Under the pieces are notes generated by a model. The model searched no databases and was not told the DNA's origin. It worked only from the letters and a program-made list of their open reading frames with translations. Below are positions 32,043-40,793 of a stretch of 43,479 bases of DNA, piece by piece. Numbering within the stretch: position 1 is the first letter of the stretch; each line of letters opens with the position of its first letter. Both the position numbers and the translations under genes were made by a program. Origin of the DNA: Clostridium sp. OM02-18AC (GTDB taxonomy: Bacteria > Bacillota > Clostridia > Lachnospirales > Lachnospiraceae); NCBI RefSeq assembly GCF_003481825.1, contig NZ_QULW01000016.1, positions 56,529-100,007 on the forward strand. The letters are read 5' to 3'.

Positions 32043-33572
32043 ATGGCAATTGAATATTTAGGTTTGAGTGCGATCAACGGCCCCATGGTAGTGTTAGAGG
32101 GTGTTTCCGGTGCGGCTTACGACGAGATCGTGGAGATGACGGTCGACGGAAACAAACGGAAGCTGGGTCGTATCATTGAAGTATACGAAGACAAGGCGGT
32201 AATCCAGGTTTTTGAGGGAACCGAGGGCATGGGATTGAAAAATGTCCATACCCGCCTGACCGGTCACCCGATGGAGCTCGGTGTTTCGGAGGAAATGCTG
32301 GGTCGTACCATGAACGGAATCGGCGTGCCGATCGACGGACTGGGCGAGATCTTGCCAGAAAAGATGCTGGATGTCAACGGAAAGCCGTTAAACCCGGTGA
32401 CCCGTGAGTACCCGCGTAACTACATCCGTACCGGAATCTCTGCGATTGATGGTCTGATGACCCTGATCCGCGGTCAGAAGCTGCCGATCTTTTCCGGCAA
32501 CGGACTTCCGCATGACCAGCTGGCGGCGCAGATCGTGCAGCAGGCATCGTTGGGCGATGATTCCGACGAGCAGTTTGCGATCGTTTTTGCGGCCATGGGC
32601 GTGAAACACGATGTGGCAGAATTTTTCCGCCGGACGTTTGAGGAGAGCGGGGTTTCCTCCCACGTGGCGATGTTTATGAACCTGGCAAACGACCCGGTGG
32701 TCGAGCGTCTGATCACGCCGAAATGTGCGCTGACTTTAGCGGAATATCTGGCATTTGAGAAGAACATGCACATCCTGGTCATTTTGACGGATATGACTTC
32801 GTTTGCAGAGGCGATGCGTGAGGTGTCCTCTTCCAAGGGCGAGATCCCGTCCCGAAAAGGCTTCCCGGGCTATCTGTACAGCGAACTGGCAGCGCTTTAT
32901 GAGCGCGCCGGAATTGTAAAGGGTGTGAACGGATCCGTGACCCAGATCCCGATCCTGACCATGCCGAACGATGACATCACCCACCCGATCCCGGACCTGA
33001 CCGGTTACATTACGGAAGGTCAGATCGTTCTGGACCGGGAGTTAAACGGTCAGTCGGTTTACCCGCCGATCAACGTGCTGCCGAGCCTGTCTCGTCTGAT
33101 GAAGGACGGCATCGGCGAAGGCTACACCCGTGCGGATCACCAGGCAGTGGCAAACCAGCTGTTTTCCTGCTATGCCAAGGTGGGCGATGCGAGGGCGCTG
33201 GCATCCGTCATCGGCGAAGATGAGCTGTCCCCGCTGGATAAAAAATATCTGGTCTTTGGCCGGGAGTTTGAGCACCGCTTTGTCGGACAGGATCCCCATG
33301 ACAACCGGAATATCATAACCACCTTGAACATTGGCTGGCAGCTTCTTGGACTTTTGCCAAAAGCGGAGCTCGACCGGATCGATACGAAGATCCTGGATCA
33401 GTATTACCGGCCGATGAAGCTGGATGAGAACGGGGATCTGGTGGCTGAGGAAACAGAAAAGAGCGCGGTGGCTTCTGGAAGTGATGGCATGGCAGAGCCA
33501 GCTGCAACCGGGCAGGCAAATGGGAATGCATTTGGCACCGGCGCGGCATCGGCCGAAGCAGCGCGGCAGTAA
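32043..33572 (+). CDS. ntpB: V-type ATPase regulatory subunit B
   Basis: A 509-residue non-catalytic subunit alternating with A in the head. It has the expected degenerate nucleotide loop (PIFSGNGLPHDQLAAQI) instead of a Walker A, and conserved ILTDMTSFAEAMREVSS and KGFPGYLYSELAALYERAG. The last 40 or so residues (after LDENGDL) are an unusual Ala/Gly/Ser/Glu-rich tail that relatives usually lack. The ATG at 32043 has AGGAGGG upstream, 12 bases after the stop of subunit A. Confidence 0.96.
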   Translation: MAIEYLGLSAINGPMVVLEGVSGAAYDEIVEMTVDGNKRKLGRIIEVYEDKAVIQVFEGTEGMGLKNVHTRLTGHPMELGVSEEMLGRTMNGIGVPIDGLGEILPEKMLDVNGKPLNPVTREYPRNYIRTGISAIDGLMTLIRGQKLPIFSGNGLPHDQLAAQIVQQASLGDDSDEQFAIVFAAMGVKHDVAEFFRRTFEESGVSSHVAMFMNLANDPVVERLITPKCALTLAEYLAFEKNMHILVILTDMTSFAEAMREVSSSKGEIPSRKGFPGYLYSELAALYERAGIVKGVNGSVTQIPILTMPNDDITHPIPDLTGYITEGQIVLDRELNGQSVYPPINVLPSLSRLMKDGIGEGYTRADHQAVANQLFSCYAKVGDARALASVIGEDELSPLDKKYLVFGREFEHRFVGQDPHDNRNIITTLNIGWQLLGLLPKAELDRIDTKILDQYYRPMKLDENGDLVAEETEKSAVASGSDGMAEPAATGQANGNAFGTGAASAEAARQ

Positions 33573-33584
33573 GGGGGAATCTGT

Positions 33585-34202
33585 ATGAATCCGAATACCT
33601 TTCCTACCAAGGGCAATTTGATTTTAGCGAAGAATTCCCTTGCCCTGGCGAGCCAGGGTTACGAGCTGATGGATAAAAAGAGGAATATCCTTCTTCGGGA
33701 ACTGATGGGTCTGATCGACCAGGCAAAGGATATTCAGGCAGAGATCGATACCACGTTTACAGAAGCCTACAGGGCGCTCCAGAAAGCCAATATTGAGCTC
33801 GGCATCGGTTTTATCCAGGATATCGCTGCGACGATTCCGGTGGACGATACCATCAAGATCAAGACAAGGAGTATCATGGGAACGGAGATTCCACTGGTAC
33901 AGCATGAGCCGGTGCCGCTGACACCGGGCTATGCCTTCGCAAGCACCAGTCCGGCGCTCGACGAGGCGCGGATGCATTTTGAGAAAGTGAAGGAGCTGAC
34001 GGTAAAGCTTTCCATGGTGGAAAATTCCGCTTACCGGCTGGCGTCCAGCATCCGCAAGACCCAGAAGCGGGCCAATGCATTAAAGAATATCACCATACCG
34101 ACGTACCAGAATCTGGTTACGACCATCGGCAATGCGCTGGAGGAGAAGGACCGTGAGGAGTTCACGAGGCTGAAGGTGATTAAACGTACAAAAACAGGAT
34201 AA
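33585..34202 (+). CDS. ntpD: V-type ATPase central stalk subunit D
   Basis: A 205-residue two-helix coiled-coil protein, the shaft of the rotor. The start NPNTFPTKGNLILAKNSLAL, the middle QGYELMDKKRNILLRELMGL and the C-terminal helix NALKNITIPTYQNLVTTIGN are characteristic. AGGGGGAA precedes the ATG at 33585, 12 bases after subunit B. Last gene of the operon, followed by a terminator at 34247-34270. Confidence 0.95.
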   Translation: MNPNTFPTKGNLILAKNSLALASQGYELMDKKRNILLRELMGLIDQAKDIQAEIDTTFTEAYRALQKANIELGIGFIQDIAATIPVDDTIKIKTRSIMGTEIPLVQHEPVPLTPGYAFASTSPALDEARMHFEKVKELTVKLSMVENSAYRLASSIRKTQKRANALKNITIPTYQNLVTTIGNALEEKDREEFTRLKVIKRTKTG

Positions 34203-34246
34203 GACTTCACAGAAATTGTGAACTGTGATAAAATATAGGTCAACTG

Positions 34247-34270
34247 GGGGTTCAAAATAAGAACCCCTTT
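34247..34270 (+). terminator. Terminator of the V-ATPase operon
   Basis: A 7-bp stem GGGGTTC/GAACCCC with loop AAAATAA and a short TTT. Rather weak, so partial read-through into the NlpC/P60 gene is possible. Confidence 0.6.
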
Positions 34271-34301
34271 GACATTTACCACAGGAAGTGAGGTCAGAAT
34301 T

Positions 34302-35912
34302 TTGACAACTGGAAATACAAAAAGAAATTGGAAAAGAAAAGTACAGTGCGTGAGTGCGGCGCTTCTCATGGCTGGTCTTCTGGCGGGATGCGGCGCAGCC
34401 CAGACGGCAAACCAGGCAGAGAGCGAAACCACCGAGGAAAACCTGGTTCTTATGGAAGAGACCTTGCCGCAGACTGCCGCAGATGAAACAGTCATGGCGC
34501 TTTCACCGGATGGTCCGCTGCTTCCGTCTGTAGAGGGCGTGGATGCGGAATACAGTGAACCGATCCCGGATTACCTGCGCATCGGTGAGAAACATCCGAT
34601 CGTTTTAAAGCTGCAGCAGCGCCTGATGGATTTAGGCTTTATGGATAACGATGAGCCGACCGATTATTATGGTGAGGTAACCCAGAGTGCGGTCAAGATC
34701 TACCAGCGTCAGAACCAGCTGGCGCAGGACGGCATCATCGGCCCGGATACCCTGGAGGCGATCCTTTCCCCGGATGCCAAGTATTATGCGGCGCAGAAGG
34801 GCGATGAGGGTACCGATATCACCCGGATCCAGAGCCGTCTGTATGAGCTGGGCTATCTGGCAAGCGACAGTCAGGTGACCGGCAGCTTTGGTGACGCGAC
34901 CGAAGAAGCGGTCATGAAGATGCAGAGTGTCAATGGTCTGGACCAGGATGGTAAAGTCGGCAGAAAGACCATGAACCTTCTTTACAGTGAAGATGTGAAG
35001 GCAAACATGCTGGCATACGGCGAGAAGAGTGATCTGGTCCTGGCGGCGCAGAAGCGCTTAAAAGAGCTGGGCTATATGACCACGGAGCCGGACGGCAGCT
35101 ACGGAAACGATACGATCATTGCGGTAAAACAGTTTCAGTCCCGGAATGACCAGGTTGTGGATGGTTACCTTGGACCGGCAACCCGTGTCGCATTGAACAG
35201 CTCGGATGCGGTTCCGAACGGCTTAAGCCTGGGTGATAGCGGCGATAATATCCAGCGTGTCCAGAACCTGTTAAGCAAGTTAGGCTACTTAAAATCTGCA
35301 AATGTAACTGGCTATTACGGTGAGGTGACGGAGAATGCAGTCAAGCTGTTCCAGCGCACCAACGGACTGAGTGCGGATGGTACGGTCGGCGTCATGACCA
35401 TGGCGAAGCTGACTGCAGGGGATGCCAAGAAGGCACCGGCACAGCCGAAGACCAGCACCAGCAAGAACAACAGCAAAAATAATACGACCAGTGGCGGAAG
35501 TAAGAAGGGAAGCTCCGGAAGTACTTCGGTTCCGAATACCGGCGGAGCCAGCGGCGGTGCAAGTGCCCTCATTGCAGTGGCAAGCTCCAAGCTTGGCTGC
35601 CCGTATGTATGGGGCTCTAAGGGACCGAACTCGTTTGACTGCTCTGGTTTCGTATACTGGTGCTTAAACCAGGTAGGTGTGCGCCAGAGCTACATGACTT
35701 CCTCTGGCTGGAGAAATGCCGGAAGATATACCAGAATCAGCAGCTTCTCAAGTCTGCGTGCCGGAGACATCATCGTCGTAAGCGGCCATGTCGGAATCGT
35801 GGCAGGCGGCGGAACCGTAATCGATGCTTCCTCCGGTAACGGTAAGGTGGTACACCGTTCCTTAAGCTCCTGGTGGGCAAATAACTTCATCTGTGGATGG
35901 AGAATCTTCTAA
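34302..35912 (+). CDS. NlpC/P60 cell-wall hydrolase lipoprotein with PG-binding repeats
   Basis: A 536-residue surface enzyme. The N-terminus is a lipoprotein signal with lipobox LLAGC (near residue 30). About four PG_binding_1 repeats follow (e.g. HPIVLKLQQRLMDLGFMDND, DNIQRVQNLLSKLGYLKS), then a low-complexity Ser/Thr/Lys/Gly linker. The C-terminal NlpC/P60 domain has catalytic Cys447 in FDCSGFVYWC and His496 in SGHVGIV. The family cleaves the D-Glu-(di)amino-acid bond in wall peptides. Start: TTG at 34302 with GAGG at 34290-34293; no ATG gives the signal peptide. Its own terminator follows. A wall-turnover role with DacA is inferred, not shown. Confidence 0.9.
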   Translation: MTTGNTKRNWKRKVQCVSAALLMAGLLAGCGAAQTANQAESETTEENLVLMEETLPQTAADETVMALSPDGPLLPSVEGVDAEYSEPIPDYLRIGEKHPIVLKLQQRLMDLGFMDNDEPTDYYGEVTQSAVKIYQRQNQLAQDGIIGPDTLEAILSPDAKYYAAQKGDEGTDITRIQSRLYELGYLASDSQVTGSFGDATEEAVMKMQSVNGLDQDGKVGRKTMNLLYSEDVKANMLAYGEKSDLVLAAQKRLKELGYMTTEPDGSYGNDTIIAVKQFQSRNDQVVDGYLGPATRVALNSSDAVPNGLSLGDSGDNIQRVQNLLSKLGYLKSANVTGYYGEVTENAVKLFQRTNGLSADGTVGVMTMAKLTAGDAKKAPAQPKTSTSKNNSKNNTTSGGSKKGSSGSTSVPNTGGASGGASALIAVASSKLGCPYVWGSKGPNSFDCSGFVYWCLNQVGVRQSYMTSSGWRNAGRYTRISSFSSLRAGDIIVVSGHVGIVAGGGTVIDASSGNGKVVHRSLSSWWANNFICGWRIF

Positions 35913-35937
35913 AATAACAGGAATAACAGGATCGAAA

Positions 35938-35970
35938 AGCCAGAAATCAGGAAATGGGTTTCTGGCTTTT
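35938..35970 (+). terminator. Terminator of the NlpC/P60 gene
   Basis: The 9-bp stem AGCCAGAAA/TTTCTGGCT with a 12-base loop is followed by TTTT. Confidence 0.8.
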
Positions 35971-36006
35971 GTATTGTTCCAAATAAAAAACTTTTGGAAA
36001 AAATAA

Positions 36007-36034
36007 TTGACAAATTAAAAAATGGGACTATAAT
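36007..36034 (+). promoter_or_regulatory. Consensus sigma-A promoter of the T-box/cstA unit
   Basis: A perfect TTGACA at 36007-36012, a 16-base spacer and a perfect TATAAT at 36029-36034. The transcript would start near 36041, giving a leader of about 570 bases before cstA. Confidence 0.8.
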
Positions 36035-36096
36035 GGCAGTTATTCAAAGCGTTGACATCCCATCAGTCTCTACGAAAATACTGACTGAGGATTGAA

Positions 36097-36489
36097 ACAA
36101 ACAAATGCGACGAACAGGACAAGGCTTTTTTGCCAGAACCGTTTTCAGAGAGCTTCCGGCCGGTGTGAGGAAGCAGCGGGGCAAAGAGGTTATCCCCTGC
36201 AAGCAGCTTGTCTGAAATGCAAACATAGTTTGTGTGTTATGCTTTGTGCAACACATGAGCAGCAACGCTCCGGTGATACCGGACGTTAAGCGAAAGTAAG
36301 ACGGGACGGAAACCCACCGTTAACCGGGCGCGTATTCCTCCGGACTGAGAGACGGAAGGATATGGTCAGAGTGGCTGGCAGTATGTCAGCAAGGGAAGTG
36401 GTAACGCGGAGCGCATCCGGTAATATTGTGGTAACTATGCCTTCGTCTTCCTGCAGAAAAAGTTCTGCGGGGAGACGGAGGCTTTTTTG
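36097..36489 (+). promoter_or_regulatory. T-box riboswitch leader controlling cstA
   Basis: Stem I (about 36104-36225) shows the CAGAGAGC segment (36146-36153) and the apical GGTG (36162-36165) of T-boxes. Pairing is seen between CTTTTTTGCC and GGCAAAGAGG, and between GACAAG and CTTGTC. A second block carries CGTTA. The T-box sequence GTGGTAACGCGG is at 36398-36409, with TGGT able to pair with an ACCA tRNA end. GGAAG before it can pair with CTTCC at 36447-36451 as antiterminator. The same CTTCC is part of the terminator stem, so the two folds exclude each other. The specifier probably lies in TTATCC after GAGG (36187-36195), allowing Ile, Leu or Tyr readings; I cannot fix it by eye. Confidence 0.75.
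36439..36488 (+). terminator. Regulated terminator of the T-box leader
   Basis: A 13-bp stem (36439-36451 with 36470-36482, with wobble pairs) and a coaxial GCAGAA/TTCTGC hairpin are followed by six T. Confidence 0.85.
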
Positions 36490-36613
36490 TTGCGATACAT
36501 TTACAGGAAAACTGCAGGTGGCTGCTTCTGTGGCTGCGTCGCACATCAGAGATTCATCCGCGGTCTGTTTGCTGATTTCCCGCGTTGCATAGTTTTGAGA
36601 GGAGAGAACAATT

Positions 36614-38323
36614 ATGAATACACTTGTTATTGTTTTGATCGCAGCTGTGTGTCTCTTCTGTGGATACACATTTTATGGCCGCTGGCTTGCAAATAAATGG
36701 GGCATCGATCCAAAAGCGAAGACCCCGGCTGTTGCTTTAGAAGATGGACAGGATTACGTGCCGACTGACGGCTGGACCGTTTTTGCACATCAGTTTTCCT
36801 CTATCGCAGGTGCAGGCCCTGTCACCGGTGCCATTCAGGCAGCAGCATTTGGCTGGGTTCCGGTTCTTCTGTGGGTTATCATCGGAGGCATCTTCTTCGG
36901 TGCAGTAACCGACTTTGGCGCCCTGTATGCCAGTGTAAAGAATGAAGGCAAGTCCATGGGCCTTCTGATCGAGAAATACATTGGCAAGACCGGACGGAAG
37001 CTGTTCCTTCTGTTTTGCTGGCTCTTTACCCTGATCGTTACCGCTGCTTTCGCTGATATGGTTGCAGGCACCTTCAATGCTTATACCGTAACCGATGGAG
37101 TCGCTTCTTTATCTCCGGCAGCACAGACGAATGGTGCAGCAGGTTCCATTTCCCTGATGTTCATCGTGTTCGCTATGGTATTCGGTTTGATGCAGAAACA
37201 TCTTCACCTGACCGGATGGAAAGAAACACTGGCTGGACTGGCATGTACCGTTGCTGCTTTTGCAGTCGGTATGGCGTTCCCGCTGGTTGCCGGTAAGGAC
37301 ACCTGGTCTTATCTGACCTTTGCTTATATCTTCCTGGCAGCTGTTATGCCGATGTGGCTTCTGATGCAGCCGCGTGATTTTATGACGACCTTTATGTTTG
37401 CAGGAATGATCGTCGGTGCCGTTGTCGGTCTGGTGGTTGCACATCCGACCATGAACCTTCCGGCTTACACCGGATTTAAGAATGCCAAAATGGGAGATAT
37501 GTTCCCGATCCTGTTTGTAACGGTTGCTTGTGGTGCGGTTTCCGGATTCCACAGTCTGGTTTCCTCCGGAACCTCTTCCAAGACAATCTCCAATGAGAAA
37601 GATATGCTGAAGGTTGGTTATGGTGCCATGGTATTGGAGAGCCTGCTGGCTGTTCTGGCTCTGTGTGTTGCCGGCGCGGCAGCTGCAGCAGACGGTACCG
37701 CAGCAACCGGAACCCCGTTCCAGATCTTTTCTGCAGGCGTTGCCGGATTTCTGGAGATGTTTGGCATCCCGGTTTATGTAGCGCAGTGCTTCATGACCAT
37801 GTGTGTTTCCGCACTGGCATTGACCAGCCTGGATTCTGTAGCACGTATCGGACGTATGTCCTTCCAGGAGCTGTTCTCCGTTGATGATATGGAGCATGCA
37901 GAGAGCTGGAGAAAACTGTTATGCAACAAGTACTTCTCAACCGTCGTAACCTTGGCCTGCGGCTTTATCTTAACCAAGATCGGTTATTCTAACATCTGGC
38001 CGCTGTTCGGCAGTGCAAACCAGCTGTTAAGCGCCCTGGTACTGATCACCTTATGTGTATTCTTAAAGGTAACTGGCAGAGAGAACAAGACCCTGTTCCC
38101 GCCGCTCATCATCATGCTGTGTGTAACCTTTACTGCCCTGGTTGAGAGAACCATTGCACTGATTCAGGCATTCGGCGCAGGAACTGCAGTCTTTATGGTA
38201 GAAGGATTACAGCTCATCATTGCAATCCTACTGATGGTTCTGGGTGTCATCATTGTGTATACATCCGGGAAAGAGTTGTTTGAAAAGAAAAATGTAAAGA
38301 ATACACAAGTAAAACATGCGTAG
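36614..38323 (+). CDS. cstA: CstA-family transporter (carbon starvation protein A)
   Basis: A 569-residue polytopic membrane protein with about 15 or more helices. The N-terminal family signature is clear: DYVPTDGWTVFAHQFSSIAG followed by AGPVTGAIQAA, and GGIFFGAVTDFGALYASVKN. Members import peptides or pyruvate, often in response to starvation. The ATG at 36614 has AGAGGAGAG upstream. It is the only gene behind the T-box leader and ends at a strong terminator. Since a T-box responds to an uncharged tRNA, an amino acid or peptide substrate is more likely here than pyruvate; this is inference. Confidence 0.92.
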   Translation: MNTLVIVLIAAVCLFCGYTFYGRWLANKWGIDPKAKTPAVALEDGQDYVPTDGWTVFAHQFSSIAGAGPVTGAIQAAAFGWVPVLLWVIIGGIFFGAVTDFGALYASVKNEGKSMGLLIEKYIGKTGRKLFLLFCWLFTLIVTAAFADMVAGTFNAYTVTDGVASLSPAAQTNGAAGSISLMFIVFAMVFGLMQKHLHLTGWKETLAGLACTVAAFAVGMAFPLVAGKDTWSYLTFAYIFLAAVMPMWLLMQPRDFMTTFMFAGMIVGAVVGLVVAHPTMNLPAYTGFKNAKMGDMFPILFVTVACGAVSGFHSLVSSGTSSKTISNEKDMLKVGYGAMVLESLLAVLALCVAGAAAAADGTAATGTPFQIFSAGVAGFLEMFGIPVYVAQCFMTMCVSALALTSLDSVARIGRMSFQELFSVDDMEHAESWRKLLCNKYFSTVVTLACGFILTKIGYSNIWPLFGSANQLLSALVLITLCVFLKVTGRENKTLFPPLIIMLCVTFTALVERTIALIQAFGAGTAVFMVEGLQLIIAILLMVLGVIIVYTSGKELFEKKNVKNTQVKHA

Positions 38324-38384
38324 AAGCTGCATCCATGATCCACAGACAAGATTACACCAGATATTATGAATAAATTTACGAAAT

Positions 38385-38435
38385 AAAAAAGTCCAGAGAA
38401 CGATAACGGTAAAGTGTCGTTTTCTGGACTTTTTT
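38385..38435 (+). terminator. Terminator of cstA
   Basis: GTCCAGAgAACGA (38391-38403) pairs with TCGTTTTCTGGAC (38417-38429) almost perfectly. An A-run on the left and a T-run on the right let it serve the converging LysR gene too. Confidence 0.85.
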
Positions 38436-38476
38436 GGTGTGCGCTCGGCGGCGCATGTTTCTAATGGGAGAACAGA

Positions 38477-39475
38477 CTAACCATTTCGGCTACTCTGTTT
38501 TTTGTAAGTCGTTGGAAATGGTACAACATTTGTATATGGCTGCTGGGGAATTACATCCTTTTTCAATATATTCACGGTTTCCTGAATCAGTGGAAGAAGT
38601 TCGGTTTCTTTTCGCCAGGCAACGGCGCAGAAGCGTGATTGGGGCAAATCGGGCAATACACAATAATCCAGATTCTGACGCTCCTGCACAGAAAGGGAGA
38701 CGAGAATTGCGGCTGAAATGAGTTGTATGCCAAGTCCTTCTTTGGTCAGCATCAGCCCGGTTGTCATCATATCTACTACAATGCTGCTTTTTGGCCGGAT
38801 GCCATAAAAACCAATCATACGCTGGAAATTGCGATACATTCCGTTTGCAGGAGGCGGAGCAATAAATGGAAGATTTTGCAGTTTTTCCGGGTTTAACAGA
38901 TAGGGATTGTCTGGTGAATTCTGTGCCTGTTCTTCTTCTGGTACCAATCTGTATTTCTTGTGAGCTACCAGTATAATTCGTTCTGTTGAAACCGATTCTA
39001 TAACCAATGGAATTTCACCGCTTGGAATTTCTGTAAGAGAGCCAAGCGCCAGATCAATGGAATGCTTTTCAAGCAGGCGCTGCAGATGACGTTCTGCTCC
39101 AAGCGAAACAACGAAATTCATGTCGGGATGCCGTTCGGATAAAATTCGCAGCAGGGATGGAAGCCAGTAATGACCCCGTACGCGTGCAGCACCAATGCGG
39201 AATGTCTGCGCAGGATCCTGAACACTTCTCAGTTCTCCGCGTAAAATCTGTTCTTCTTCAGAAATTTCTGTCATTTTTTCAATATATCGTCGACCAGCAG
39301 GTGTGATGGCAATGGGGGTCTTTTTCCGGTCAAAAAGTTTTACGCCCAGGCTTTCTTCCAGGCGGTTCAGATACATCGTCAGTGTTGGCTGGGAAATGTA
39401 TAATTTCTTTGCGGCACGTGTCAGATTCTGCTCTTCAGCAATGGCTAATACATAGTCCAGTTTCTCGTATAGCAT
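38477..39475 (-). CDS. LysR-family regulator of the dehydratase operon
   Basis: A 332-residue LysR regulator. The winged helix (residues 1-60) contains LTRAAKKLYISQPTLTMYLNR, and the effector domain follows (FRIGAARVRGHYWLPSLLRIL, GLMLTKEGLGIQLISA). I chose the ATG at 39475, which has GGAGGGATT just upstream on the minus strand; the ATG at 39514 would add a non-family extension. It is divergent from the dehydratase-transporter operon starting at 39707, with a shared 231-base region containing a 12-bp palindrome. This is the standard arrangement for LysR control of the adjacent operon by the pathway's substrate. Confidence 0.9.
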   Translation of the reverse strand: MLYEKLDYVLAIAEEQNLTRAAKKLYISQPTLTMYLNRLEESLGVKLFDRKKTPIAITPAGRRYIEKMTEISEEEQILRGELRSVQDPAQTFRIGAARVRGHYWLPSLLRILSERHPDMNFVVSLGAERHLQRLLEKHSIDLALGSLTEIPSGEIPLVIESVSTERIILVAHKKYRLVPEEEQAQNSPDNPYLLNPEKLQNLPFIAPPPANGMYRNFQRMIGFYGIRPKSSIVVDMMTTGLMLTKEGLGIQLISAAILVSLSVQERQNLDYCVLPDLPQSRFCAVAWRKETELLPLIQETVNILKKDVIPQQPYTNVVPFPTTYKKQSSRNG

Positions 39476-39524
39476 ATAATCCCTCCAATTTGTAAGTATT
39501 GCATAAATTGCCAAATCCGGTTTT

Positions 39525-39536
39525 GGTAATATTACC
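39525..39536. promoter_or_regulatory. Putative LysR operator, perfect 12-bp palindrome
   Basis: GGTAATATTACC lies 50 bases before the LysR start and 170 before the operon start, in the divergent promoter region. It overlaps a second inverted repeat (CCAAA ... TTTGG). Confidence 0.5.
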
Positions 39537-39589
39537 GTTGATGCAAGTGCAATATAAAATTATTTTATAATCTGCTCAAAAAAACGGTA

Positions 39590-39619
39590 TTAGACACCTT
39601 CTGTATCCTGTATTATGAT
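39590..39619 (+). promoter_or_regulatory. Possible promoter of the dehydratase operon
   Basis: TTAGAC (39590-39595) and TATGAT (39614-39619) with an 18-base spacer. Both boxes are imperfect, as expected for an activator-dependent promoter. Confidence 0.35.
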
Positions 39620-39706
39620 AGATTTGTAACAAAAAAGCAAGAGAAATATAAATAATTTTGATTTCTCGATGAAACTAAATGGTTATATGGAGAAGGGAGC
39701 GTAATT

Positions 39707-40783
39707 ATGAAAATTACAGATGTGCGTGTGGAACATTATCGCTGGCCTAAGGAAAAACCGATTGCCAATGGAAAACATACCTACACACACAATGACCTGA
39801 ATCTGCTGGTGATTGACACGGACGAAGGAATCACCGGGTATGGATGCAGCTGGGCGATTGAATTTGCTGAGAGTATGGGGAAAGCCATCATTGGTATGGA
39901 CCCTCTTTGCAATGAACAGATTTTCGCAAAGACGTACGTACCTAAGTTTATTGGGCGCCGCGGAACCAGCGCAAAAACAGTATCTGCTATTGATATGGCT
40001 GTCTGGGATATCAAGGCAAAAGCAGCAAATCTTCCGCTGTACAAGCTTCTTGGAGGTGCCAGAGACCGGGTTGACTGCTATGTAGCAGGCGGTTATTACG
40101 CGCCGGGAAAAGGAATTAAGGAACTTCAGAAAGAAATGGAAGAATACTTAAGCTGGGGGATTCACGCGGTCAAAATGAAAGTCGGTGCTATGAGCATGCG
40201 TGAGGATGCAGCCCGTGTGAAAGCGGTTCGAGAAGTGATTGGTGAAGACACCGTACTGATGTTGGATGCGAACTGTGCCTACCGTTTCTTTGAGGCTATC
40301 GAGTTTGGCAAAATGGTTGAGGAGTATTGCCCTTATTGGTTTGAAGAGCCGGTGGATGCAGATGATTATGATGGATACCGCAAGGTTGCCGCAAAGTGCA
40401 ATATTCCGATTGCCGGAGGTGAAAATGAAATTACCCGCTTTGGATTCCGCGATCTGTTAAATACTCAGGCAGTAAGCGTGTTAAATCCAGATGCAGCCAG
40501 CCTCGGCGGTGTTACCGAGTTTATGAAGGTGGCAGCTATGGCTGATGCAAACGGAATTGTTATGAGCCCTCATGGTCAGCAGCAGATTCATGTGCATCTG
40601 GACTGCGCGGTTCCGAATGTGAATTTTGCAGAATTTTATCCGCCGCAGTACGATGCAAAAGTATATGAAGCATTTAAAAATCCGGTCATCTTTAACGCAG
40701 ATGGTACAGTAAGTCCTTCTGAGGCTCCGGGTGTAGGATTGGATATCAACCGGGCGGTACTGGCAGATTTCCGGATCAAGTGA
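39707..40783 (+). CDS. Enolase-superfamily protein, mandelate racemase subgroup (acid sugar dehydratase-like)
   Basis: A 358-residue enzyme with the N-terminal capping domain and a C-terminal barrel. Residues for MR-type catalysis are present: the K156-x-K158 base motif (VKMKVG), metal ligands D187 (MLDANCAY), E213/E214 (WFEEP) and E239 (GGENE), plus the D262/H289 dyad (LNPDAASLGG, MSPHGQQQ). Such enzymes abstract the proton alpha to a carboxylate and either racemise or dehydrate sugar acids such as tartrate, galactarate or fuconate. The substrate cannot be read out. ATG 39707 has AGAAGGGAG upstream. First gene of an operon with a second superfamily member, which starts 10 bases after its stop, and a transporter. 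Confidence 0.88.
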   Translation: MKITDVRVEHYRWPKEKPIANGKHTYTHNDLNLLVIDTDEGITGYGCSWAIEFAESMGKAIIGMDPLCNEQIFAKTYVPKFIGRRGTSAKTVSAIDMAVWDIKAKAANLPLYKLLGGARDRVDCYVAGGYYAPGKGIKELQKEMEEYLSWGIHAVKMKVGAMSMREDAARVKAVREVIGEDTVLMLDANCAYRFFEAIEFGKMVEEYCPYWFEEPVDADDYDGYRKVAAKCNIPIAGGENEITRFGFRDLLNTQAVSVLNPDAASLGGVTEFMKVAAMADANGIVMSPHGQQQIHVHLDCAVPNVNFAEFYPPQYDAKVYEAFKNPVIFNADGTVSPSEAPGVGLDINRAVLADFRIK

Positions 40784-40793
40784 GGTGGTTTCG

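Noticed and set aside
36060..36095. Possible CRISPR-like or second promoter structure (GTTGACA ... ATTGAAAC)
   Set aside because: ATTGAAAC resembles a CRISPR repeat end, but there is only one copy and no spacers; the second TTGACA has no -10 at proper spacing.
36286..36419. Possible TPP-like or c-di-GMP-like riboswitch upstream of cstA (CTGAGA, GGGACGGAAACCC)
   Set aside because: The consensus elements of those riboswitches are not in the right order, whereas stem I, the T-box sequence and the paired terminator of a T-box leader explain the whole region.
37109..37897. Minus-strand frame of 262 codons opposite cstA
   Set aside because: Antisense shadow of the transporter gene, rich in His, Cys and Gln with no family resemblance.
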